This document shows positions 8,177 to 16,193 of a stretch of DNA of 16,193 nt, piece by piece. Numbering within the stretch: position 1 is the first letter of the stretch; each line of letters opens with the position of its first letter. A model generated the notes under the pieces. It was not told the DNA's origin. It ran no database searches and saw nothing but the letters and a program-made list of their open reading frames with translations. The position numbers and the translations under genes are program-made. This DNA comes from Cerioporus squamosus (lineage: Eukaryota > Basidiomycota > Agaricomycetes > Polyporales > Polyporaceae): contig JABYQS010000647.1 of the NCBI GenBank assembly GCA_022592435.1, positions 1 to 16,193 on the forward strand, written 5' to 3'.

Positions 8177-10164
8177 ATGCCTTCTCATCGATCCACACCT
8201 TCGACCTCTTCCACGTCTTCCAAAGAAAGCACCTTGTCGTGTGCATCGAGCTCCACTGGTTCGTCAACTTTGCACCTCAGCCAATCCGCACCGTACTCCT
8301 TCTTGGTTATGCTCGGTATGTTGTTCCTTGCGGTCCATGTGTCGTCGCTCTCACTCATCATGTCTGTCTGTCGCCAGCACGATCCTCCATCATGTCGATG
8401 CTGAGGTCGGCAATCTCTGTTGGTCAACTCGAGATACAGGATCGCGACGAGACCTTCCGCTTCGGGCCACCGAAGAGCGACAATGTCGTTCGTCTCAGGG
8501 TGCTCAGCGGGAAGTTCTGGACACGCGTATTTAGGTAAGCGGGGCCTTGTCTCCGTGCTTGACGTGTGCTGATAGGGGATTGCAGCGAAGGAGATCTTGG
8601 ATGTGGGTGCCCCTCCCTTCTATGGAGCTGCACGAGCTAATTGCCACGCTATTCAGTTAGCGAAGCCTACATGATCGGCGAGGTCGAGGTTGAGAATCTG
8701 CGGGAGATCATGGTCGTGAGTAGCAGAACCCGCGACTTCTGCGCATCTTCTCATGTATCTTCTTCAGCTGTGGTTGGACAACCAATCAACGATGTCTGCT
8801 ATTTCCTCCCTCTACGGTCGCGTTGCAGCTGCTTTCTCCGGCCTTCGGAACGCCTTCTTCGGCCAGACGCGTTCTCGAGCCCGCCTTAACGTAATCGCCA
8901 GCTACGACCAGTCAAACGAACTTTTCAAGGTACGCATCGCCCTTATTCGGCTCGGCCATATCTTTACTAACCCGTGCTTGTGTCAGGCATTCTTGAGCAA
9001 GGAGATGATGTACTCATGTGCACTGTGGTCAGAGGAAGAGGGCGGCGTCCGCGGTGACTTGATTCACGGCCCGACGGACGGAGACTTGGAAGCCGCTCAG
9101 CACCGAAAGATCCATCACGTGCTGAAGACTCTTCGTGCAAAGCCTGGCGACCGAATCCTTGAGTTCGGCACCGGTTGGGGAGGGCTCGCGATAGAGGTAC
9201 GTTACTGTGCTCAGACCGCAGTTACGCCACCGTTCTCACGAGGAGCTCCCGCAGGCTGCTGCGTCCTATGGTTGCGAAGTCGACACGCTCACGCTCTCCG
9301 TCGAGCAGAAGACATTGGCGGAGGAGCGAATCAAGGAGCGAGGCTTGGTCGGACGTGTTCGCGTCCACCTCATGGACTATCGCGATATCCCAGCCGAGTG
9401 GGAGAACGCATTTGACGCGTTCGTCAGCATCGAGATGCTCGAGCATGTCGGCAGCAAGGTCAGTGCCGACGTCGCTTCTCCACACGTGCCTCAGCCACCC
9501 CCTGACACGATCGTCCCATAGTATTACAAGAAGTACTTCGAAGTCGTCGACTTCGCGCTCAAGCCCACGGGAGCAACTATTGTCGTCACCTGCTCAACGT
9601 TCCCTGAGGGCCGCTACAGCGGTTACCAGTGAGTTCATCCGCATCGAAAGGTGGTCTAAGTTGACGCCGCTGACCTTCTGCCCGAAATAGAGCGGATGAC
9701 TTCATGCGCCGCTATATGTGGCCGAATTCGTGTCTTCCCAGTGCAACGGTCCTGATTGATGCGGCATACGCCGCGTCGAAAGGCCGGTTCACTCTCGAGG
9801 GAGTCGAGAACCATGCACCACGTACGTGCTAGAGCTTGCCTGACAGCCACTATGAATCTCTTAATAACGCCTATTCTACAGATTATCCGCGCACGCTGCG
9901 CACATGGGATCGCCGATTAAAATCAAAGCTCCAGAGAGAGGTCATGGTGCAACAATACCCCGCTCTCAGCGACGACGCGACGTACGGGTCGTTCATTCGC
10001 AAGTGGGAATACCTCTTCGCGTACGCTGGCGCCGGCTTTGCCAAGGGGTACATCACCTGCCACATGCTGACACTTGTGAGAGCGGTGAGCACTCTTCAAT
10101 TCGATGCACTGCTCCCCTGCTCACGGATACAATGCAGAGCGACGTAACCCTGGCGTGCGATTAG
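8177..10164 (+). CDS. Cyclopropane-fatty-acyl-phospholipid synthase family methyltransferase (11 exons, 471 aa)
   Basis: Members of this family transfer a methyl group from S-adenosylmethionine to the double bond of unsaturated acyl chains in membrane phospholipids. Exons: 8177-8315, 8378-8534, 8586-8602, 8657-8715, 8768-8929, 8987-9196, 9255-9458, 9522-9628, 9691-9821, 9882-10084, 10138-10164. The ten introns are 51-63 nt, all GT-AG and all in phase, giving one frame without lesions. Residues 1-40 are Ser/Thr-rich (23 of 40). Residues 124-178 contain LWLDNQSTMS and NVIASYDQSNELF. MMYSC ends at Cys189. HRKIHH and KPGDRILEFGTGWGGLAIE (ending at 248) form the SAM-binding loop. EMLEHVG (308-314) carries the family's acidic residue Glu311. 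MWPNSCLPS and FAYAGAGFAKGYITCHM lie near the C-terminus. Length and motif order fit fungal and plant-like CFA synthases. ATG 8177 has A at -3 and joins exon 2 in phase; an alternative start is the ATG at 8392 (MSMLRS). Exact substrate is inferred from family only. Confidence 0.92.
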
Positions 10165-13100
10165 GGTCTCACCGGTCTCATGAGCTCAGCCAGACTATCG
10201 GCAGACGGACTGTGTACGATCACGAAGAGCGCAGCCGCGTGTGTTGTAAGTTAACAGGAGATCAGGACATTGAGCTATCGGGAGCTCTGCTACGACCCGA
10301 CATGTCCACATGTGTATGATCATCGCTACTATGTAGATGTTGTGTGTACTATATTGTTGTGCTAAGTACGTCAATGATACCCCTTTGTTTCGGGATCTCT
10401 TGTGTACTGTCCGAGTCTGCCAGTCACTTCTAGCATACGCAAGATGAACGCCTGACCCTGCGACGTTCATTACCGAGAGCATGCGTTTTCATGGGTTGCT
10501 GTCGTCGTTCGTATGCCGGGGGAGGATGTCCGTAATCTTGTGGCAGCTATAAAAACGTCAGAATAGAGGCCGCGAAGGTTGCAAATTGAGCAGCTTCGGG
10601 TGCATTGTGCGGCACTCATGCGAATGACAGCATCTGACCCACGCGACCACGACGTCTCTCCGGAGCCGCGAATCTTGATAGGCACTTGCGCTGTACTGTA
10701 TGTTCGGTGGTACTTTCACGGGTGAAGCCCGCTGCCAGCAGAAGCGAGCGGGTTGTTGCAAGGTGCAGATGGGACTCCCCGTAGCCAGGGGCAGAGAGTG
10801 GTGCATGCCGTACGGCTTGTGAGCTCAGAAGGAAAGTCAAACGCAACGTGTACTCAATTCCCCCGAGGCAACTTCCCGTACTGCATCCGAAACGAAGCAA
10901 AGAAGGTAGACGGTTGAATTCTACGCCGACCTAGATGCAGCTAGGTCGTCGCAACGCCAGATGGACCGACTCTGTGTGAGCGGAACTGCGTTCTTCCTTC
11001 TCCGGCCTCCTGCTGCGCATCCAGTGACAGACTACCCTTACGTTGGCATGTACGTATTGAACATCGATGCGAGCTCGGGCGCTGCTACATGAGAACATAA
11101 GAGTGGAGCCACGAGAAACCCCGGGCGAAAATAGAGTGAATGAGCTTTAAGCGAGGTTGGTGCGTGCATGTTCCGGCTGGATCGTCTGGTGTCAGCAGGA
11201 TGCGATCATCGACTCGGAAATCGCCTACCAAGAGTGTCTATAACCATAGAGGATGAGTTCCAGCACCAGCCTCGTGTCTCTCTCGTTGGTGTGTAGAGAT
11301 GGACGTCCGGTCCGAGGGCGCTTCACACTGCGGCAGGAACACCCTGCATAGAGTTCGACATCAAGGGGACTTTCTCTGGACGGCCTTCTGCCAGGGTACA
11401 CACTCAACGTATTCCATCCGTCACGATCATTGCGCATATGACTGGGACCTCGCGTGCGAGCCGCGCCCCTATCGGTGGGAGGGGAGGAGAGGCGATCCCT
11501 GACACGATGAGTGGAACACAACGCGTGGCTGACGTACCTCGGTGACTATTCCTGTCCGCGAAACTACGAAGCCGTCGCTCTCCGCTATGCCAATTGAGTG
11601 CTGTCAATACAGGCTTGGCTTCGGATGTGATGCCGGGTGGCCGTCGGAACGCCAAAAGGCCACAGCTCTCCCGGAGGCTGCATCGTAGTTGATAGGTGCT
11701 ATTGAGCTTGGATACGGCCGGTGGATCGGCGACGAAGCTTGTGTGAGCATTGTCTTAGCACGGGGTCGAAGGACTGTGTAATTGGTAGTGGCCGACGTAA
11801 GAAAGTCCAAGAAGCTATCCGTCCAGTACCTGTGAGACGCAAAACAAGCTCAATTCAATGCACGTGTCCTCAAGCTGGTGTAGCTGCGTTCCCTAGAAAG
11901 TCATGAGCACGGGACAAACGCCGGGATGAATGGTGCTCACCGTCAGTCGAATAGTATGACGATGGTCTTTACGCGTATCCGCATCTTCTCCCTCATGGTG
12001 TACCCCATGAGCATAACAGCTGAGTTCGAAACGGCCTAGATGTGCTGATAAGACAAAGGCGGCGGATGCGGGGTAGTCATGTCATCCGAAAGAATGGACG
12101 GAGGTAGCTACTGTTCTGATGTTGCTCTGGCGTGTGACCAAAACGTTGCATGCACAGTATGATATGTGGGAAGGCGATGGAGGCGATTGTGAGGGGCCGA
12201 GCGACATACCGATCTTCCCGAAAGTGGAGGTCGGATTGCTATGTCGTGGTCAGGGAACGTAGGTTCCCCGAATTCCATTCATGTAACGAGGATGTCCGGG
12301 GGGCGCGAACGCGACTGCGCGGGTCGCTCATGTTCCCATGTGTCCGGTATACAGACTGGCAGATTTCGGTCAATAAGTTCACGGGCATCATGGATAACGC
12401 CCCCACGGGCGAGCCGGTGTAGTAGGCGCAAGAGAACAACCCCGGGACCGTGAGGCGTCTTCTGCGATTGCTCTGTAAGCGTCCATGGCGCTAATGGTAA
12501 GGAACTGAGAACGCATCGCATGTGCTGGCATGACATGCGATACTCACTGTTTAGTCGGCAGCACGGTTACCAACACGACAAACGTCGTCGTGCGAGAGTG
12601 CATGCCCGCCCATAGAGACCTTGAGCGAGCCGAAGCGGCAGACCGGAGTCAACACCGAAGAAGTGGGCGGAAAGAACAGAGTAGTGGATGCGACGGAGAT
12701 TGTGTCGACAGATTCGGCGGTCGGGATGCTGTAAAGCCTTCGCCGCCACCTGAAAGGGAGATGTTAGACGACGTACGAGATCGCAGGGTCCTGGCAGTAT
12801 GAGAATGAACCGACAGACCTTGAAGCAGTCTAGCTCACATACGCATGGCACGTAGTATCATCGCGAGGTGAACGGAGCGCCTGATAATAGTCTCGCACCT
12901 GTCGAAAAATGCCGAGAAATCGGTGATATCCGCATCGATTGCACGAGAGGCAATAGCCACAGAGTCCTAGGGAATGGAAATGTGTGAATACTATACATGC
13001 TGCAAGCAAATCAAACCTTGTTCCTATCACGAGTCTACTCCGGTCCTATCCTGGCATGACAGTCTAACCAATGCACCACAACCCTCTCTACCGCACACCT

Positions 13101-13320
13101 TCCAACCTGCATTCCTCTTCTGGATCGGTGTCGGAAGCACGTTCAGTGCTCGAGCTTCCTATGGAGGCCTGACGCTCTGTAGCCTGTACCTGATGGTCCC
13201 TTGTAATGTCGTTCAACTCTAGGCTGCAAATAGTCGTGACGAGAATCCCCGTACCTTCGGCCTATCGCTGCTCCGCTGGTTCGTGAACAAACCAGCTTCC
13301 CGGCTCACGGCTCCGCGACA
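10165..13320. other. 3.2-kb stretch with no recognisable gene
   Basis: After the CFA stop codon (TAG 10162-10164) there is a T-rich segment (about 10310-10360) that could hold its polyadenylation site; no AATAAA is seen. Beyond that, all open frames are under about 100 codons and lie on both strands with no preferred frame, no splice-consistent chain and no motif I recognise. I saw no tRNA, no terminal inverted repeats and no tandem array, apart from small hairpins. It is probably intergenic or fully eroded sequence. Confidence 0.5.
10927..10948. repeat. Perfect 8-bp inverted repeat with 6-nt loop
   Basis: CGACCTAG, spacer ATGCAG, CTAGGTCG. The stem does not extend further. It could form a small hairpin or be a dyad binding site; an 8-bp dyad may also occur by chance in 16 kb. 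Confidence 0.4.
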
Positions 13321-13527
13321 TCACCCGCAGCACGTCCACTGACCGTCGCGTTCGAACCATACCTTACCCTTCGGCAGGATGATGGTCCGGAGGGTGGGGC
13401 AAGCCTTGCTCCAGGCACGAGCAATCTCGCCCTCATCCTCTATCGAGGCGGAGCCCGCTGCCATAAAGGTCAAGTAGCGGAGGTCGGAGAACTTCTTCAG
13501 CGATGGTCCAGATTCCTGTAGCGTTTT

Positions 13528-14354
13528 CTGCGATAGAAGGGTCAGCGTTATGTGATATCTAGCGATTGAGAGCGAGACATCATGGTAGACGTCATGGTAG
13601 TGACGTCGCTTGAAGAGAGACAAGGTCTCAACATACTCGCGCGGTGCCGTCGGCGACAAGATGTCGCACGTTTGCAACCCCTCGTTCAAATGGCTAGTTG
13701 AGGCCAACAGAGTGGCCCTTCACGTCTTGACAACGCTTGCGAGTGAAACGAAAACTCGTGCACGCCCGGGCCTGCCAATCGGGCATGTCCACATCCGTAG
13801 CATACCGTCAAAAGGGGCAGGCTACTGCACTCTTTCGCGGCGACCGTTTACGACTATCAGGATCGTAGGGAGCAAATGCCCCAGAGGAAGTTGTGAAAGT
13901 AGCATTGCGGCTTAATGCGGGACGCTCCCCGCACTCCTTGCTTTCCGACGTCCTATCAACGCGGATCCACAGGAAACAAGCGGAGCATCCCACAGTGGGC
14001 AGCTACGAAACAACGGCAGCCCACAACAGGACTTTCCGGCAGAGCGACACCTCGGTCATTTGACTCTATATGCGCTGACCCCGCCATTACGACCAGGGTC
14101 CAGATATAATTCTGTCAATCTCCCACAATGCCCCCGCTCGCGCGTTCGTAGCTAACGGCAGCCTTCCGGTCTGCATGACACAATGGAGTGGAGGAAGTCG
14201 CGCTCAGGAACGATGCACCACGATAACCCCATCTGAGTCTCAGTGGGGGCTCCTAGGCTCGGGTAGGAGGATATGGGGCCAGGGAATAGAGGACCAGGGA
14301 GACCAGACAGGATGACGGAAGAATGCCGAAGTATGATATGGATTGGCTACTCAC
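13528..14354 (-). other. Apparent 827-nt intron of the F-box gene, probably carrying inserted sequence
   Basis: The donor GTGAGT (14354-14349) follows ...MALFDN and the acceptor CGCAG (ending 13528, with CTGAC branch site about 13 nt upstream) precedes KTLQESGPSLKKF. Both sides are phase 0, and the joined protein reads smoothly for this family. The intron would be more than ten times the usual length in this window. I found no open frame resembling a protein, no convincing TIRs and no target duplication inside, so an insertion is inferred from size only. An alternative is extra, unrecognised exons. Confidence 0.45.
13588..13607. repeat. Inverted pair of CRE-like TGACGTC motifs
   Basis: GACGTCA, spacer TGGTAG, TGACGTC: a perfect 7-bp dyad in which each arm resembles the core of the site bound by ATF/CREB bZIP factors. 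It lies inside the apparent F-box intron, so a regulatory role is doubtful. The surrounding bases are also a near-direct repeat (CATGGTAGACGT, CATGGTAGTGACGT). Confidence 0.35.
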
Positions 14355-15272
14355 ATTATCAAACAACGCCATGAGCACCACGACATGCAACGCCTCCAGC
14401 TCCGGCATCCGCCTCGCCACCTCCGGGAGCAGCACATTGGGGGCCAGGCACGAGTCGAGCGACATGATCGTCAGTCGCTTGATAGGGCACGTCGACAGGA
14501 GCAGCGAGTCGAGCGGCTGGCACCCGTCCTCCCTGAACATCGAGAGCGACACCGCTTCCACGGGCGTCCCTTGACGACCGCTGAGATGACGGACGGACCT
14601 GCGTGCACGACGCGGAACGACCTGAGGTGGGCATGGCGGAGTCGGAAAGGGTGAACGGCTGCTTCGTCTGGAAGCCACGCAGGCATAGCTCGATGAGCTC
14701 TGGTTGTGTCTCCAGGACCGCGGCGAGCTGCGAGTCGCAGCGGAAAGACGTCCGAGGGTCTTGAGCTGCGAACGGAGGCCGCCGAGCACCCACGCGAGGC
14801 CGTAGTGGTTGTCCTGCGGCGAGAGCTCGATGCTGAGGTGGCGGAGGTTTGATAGATGTGTGAAGGTGTCTCGGAGGAGACGGAAGAGGTTCGAGACGAC
14901 ACGGTGCTGTGACCAGTCGAATTGACAGCTTGCGGACAAGTACCGCGTTGCGGGAGTGCTGCATAGCACCTTGAGGCAATCCGATGCAGCGAGCCATGGA
15001 CAGTTCAGGGATGTTACGGTACAGCATGCGTGTGGCAATGGCCTGGAAGAGGGTATTGACGCGTATATACGGGAGGAAAGTTGATTATACTCGAGTTCCT
15101 GGAATATGAAGTCGAGTATCTCGACGGGGAATGCGAGCAGACGAGATAAGCATGGTCCTCCGTTGTAGTCGTCGACGTAGAGACTGGCGTGGCATGAGGT
15201 TCTTCGCAGACTGGGTTGAGCAGGGAGGACGATTGTGGCCATTGAACACAGCGAGGGGCGTGGTGAAGACAA

Positions 15273-15871
15273 CGAGCAGCGGGTTGTGTTCGTTGAGCTC
15301 AGTGCCCTGTGGGCGGCTAACTACTGTTTGATTGTGACAACTACCCCAATTAGGAAAGTCACAGTAAGAATCAGCATCGACCCGCCTCACTGGCAGTGAC
15401 GCCAGCATGGCAATTCAGATCCTACAGGATTAGCACACGCGGTTTCTGAGGGCCTGGATAATAGATGCACCTATGGATTGAGATGCCTAAGTGACCTGTG
15501 GCATGATTCTGAGGCCGAGGCTTGTAACGAAGGCTCGCAAACTTCCTCATGGAGTTATTCTCCGTTCCCCGACGGACGTTGACCCCGTCTGCTCTTCTGT
15601 AGTGGCCCATATATGATTTGGCCAGGAAGCCTCTCTCTCATTTCTCCGTAAAAGACTCTTAGCGCTCCGATTCGCCCGTACTCGGCGGAGCGTCCGCTCG
15701 GAGGCTGCACAAGCTATCTCCAACTGGTTTCCCACTCAGAGGCCTCTCATGCGCGATGCATCGCTCACCTCTCGTCACATGCAGTACGTTATCCAAAGAA
15801 AGTGCGCTGACATGCCTTGCTCCAAGTACCGCTGTCACCGATGGTACCTGGGGCCGCCCCCGACCAAGTGA
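15273..15871. other. Region upstream of the F-box gene; no gene assigned
   Basis: This stretch should include the F-box gene's promoter on the minus strand, but no TATA box stands out. A plus-strand frame is open from about 15615 to a TGA at 15869. It contains QAISNWFPTQRP and SRHMQYVIQRKCADMPCSKY but matches no family I know. It shares its frame with the open stretch that follows, so a spliced plus-strand gene with an intron over the TGA is possible; the splice pairs I tried did not keep the frame. Confidence 0.4.
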
Positions 15872-16193
15872 TGCTCTCTTCTTGCCTCAGTCATTTCGTC
15901 GGCTTCCTTTGCCCTTGTTCTCTCGTCTTTCTCTGACAATCTCGTCTTCCATATCTTGACAAATGACGGAACGCAGACACATCCTCCTAACGAGCGCCTC
16001 CTGCGCTTAAAGACTGCCATGGACCGTGACAGGTTCACATCCAAGGGGCAGCCTGTGGTCAATTATTATTTGAGCCACAATTCGCTCATTGGACAGCTAT
16101 CGGGGCAGAGTACCTGGTACGTTCTCTTGCAGGTACTCTGGCCATCGCTGTCAATGCGACTTTACGCCTTCGAATTCGTCCTGCTCATTCCCC
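15872..16193 (+). CDS. Possible partial gene running off the right edge; unidentified
   Basis: A plus-strand frame is open from just after the TGA at 15869-15871 to the end of the window (107 codons). The text looks protein-like: SDNLVFHILTNDGTQTHPP, NERLLRLKTAMDRDRF, QPVVNYYLSHNSLIGQLSGQ, then a hydrophobic stretch WYVLLQVLWPSL and LYAFEFVLLIP that could be membrane-spanning. An acceptor-like CTTGCCTCAG ends at 15890. The only ATG before the hydrophobic part is internal, so the 5' end would be in earlier exons. No family is recognised. An antisense frame (15835-16062) also exists and cannot be fully excluded. Confidence 0.28.

Larger units (their letters stand above)
13321..15272 (-). pseudogene. 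F-box protein gene, broken by about seven frame changes
   Basis: F-box proteins recruit substrates to SCF ubiquitin ligases through Skp1. An F-box core LLAFPVEILDFIFQEL (15140-15093) and EYNQL are followed by family-like text that keeps changing frame. The pieces are RVNTLFQAIATRMLYRNI (from about 15062), DCLKVLCSTPAT (about 14981-14946), VLVRKLSI (to about 14920), DWSQHRVVSNLFRLLRDTF through SPQDNHYGLAWVLGGL (to about 14752), LETQPELIELCLRGF, HLRSFRVVHAGPSVISAVVK (from about 14628) and PVEAVSLSMFREDG (from about 14564). The reading then runs to MALFDN at 14355, directly followed by a GTGAGT donor at 14354. The last exon (13527-13321) follows an acceptor CGCAG and reads SLKKFSDLRYLTFMAAGS, ARAWSKACPTLRTIILPKGK and VWFERDGQW, then stops. 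Frame changes fall near 15062, 14984, 14944, 14920, 14752, 14628 and 14567. The true start codon is unclear; the listed 5' end is the first ATG of the open frame that carries the F-box. Confidence 0.8.

Noticed and set aside
7911..8534. 207-codon plus-strand frame overlapping the TATA box and first exons of the CFA gene
   Set aside because: The CFA exons in the other frames are supported by splice phase and homology. This frame crosses the promoter and has no recognisable sequence.
9222..9485. 87-codon minus-strand frame within the CFA gene
   Set aside because: It is antisense to exon 7, whose sense translation contains the family motifs.
8087..10164. A biosynthetic gene cluster centred on the CFA synthase
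   Set aside because: No neighbouring enzyme, transporter or regulator gene is recognisable on either side; a housekeeping lipid role is simpler.
12573..12599. Short inverted repeat CACGAC/GTCGTG as a possible hairpin
   Set aside because: It is six base pairs with nothing around it, which is expected by chance in this much sequence.
14253..14354. Continuation of the F-box open frame beyond the GTGAGT donor to a stop at 14253
   Set aside because: The C-terminal family segment lies downstream after an acceptor, so this tail is intron read-through.
15835..16062. 75-codon basic minus-strand frame (Lys/Arg/Glu-rich) at the right edge
   Set aside because: It is antisense to the more protein-like plus frame, with no splice or motif support.

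Overview
The window looks like a piece of an Agaricomycete (Basidiomycota) genome. The evidence is the very short GT-AG introns (about 51-64 nt, several with CTGAC or CTAAT-like branch sites), a fungal-type cyclopropane-fatty-acid synthase gene split into 11 exons, a MYND zinc-finger gene and an F-box gene of types that I recall as expanded in mushrooms, and an intron-containing nuclear tRNA. No bacterial operon, CRISPR array or plasmid or phage feature is visible. All exon structures were derived by eye from splice signals and reading-frame continuity.

Layout from left to right. Bases 258-1184 are a 927-bp non-autonomous DNA element with about 40-bp terminal inverted repeats, possible TA flanks and an interior almost free of CpG. 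Bases 1432-2459 (+) hold a multi-exon MYND zinc-finger gene whose frame is broken twice in this sequence: a TGA inside the finger, and a one-base slip at a G run. Bases 2838-2948 (-) are a tRNA-Val(CAC) with a 37-nt intron and a Pol III T-run. Bases 3202-3382 are a 181-bp TA-flanked MITE with GGTCG-rich inverted repeats. Bases 3383-8086 contain no gene I can name, only a few exon-like open frames. Bases 8087-10164 (+) carry the one clearly intact gene, the CFA synthase (471 aa), with a TATA box 90 bp upstream of its ATG. Bases 10165-13320 show nothing recognisable. Bases 13321-15272 (-) are an F-box gene broken by about seven frame changes, with an apparent 827-nt intron. The last few hundred bases contain an open frame running off the right edge.

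The named genes do not form a pathway. The picture is one intact lipid-modifying enzyme gene set among decayed members of expanded families, small transposons and long unassigned stretches. I do not see strong evidence for a new multi-gene system. The most informative observations are the CpG-depleted transposon with CpG-retaining ends, the contrast between the clean CFA gene and the broken genes around it, and the 17-nt microexon in the CFA gene.
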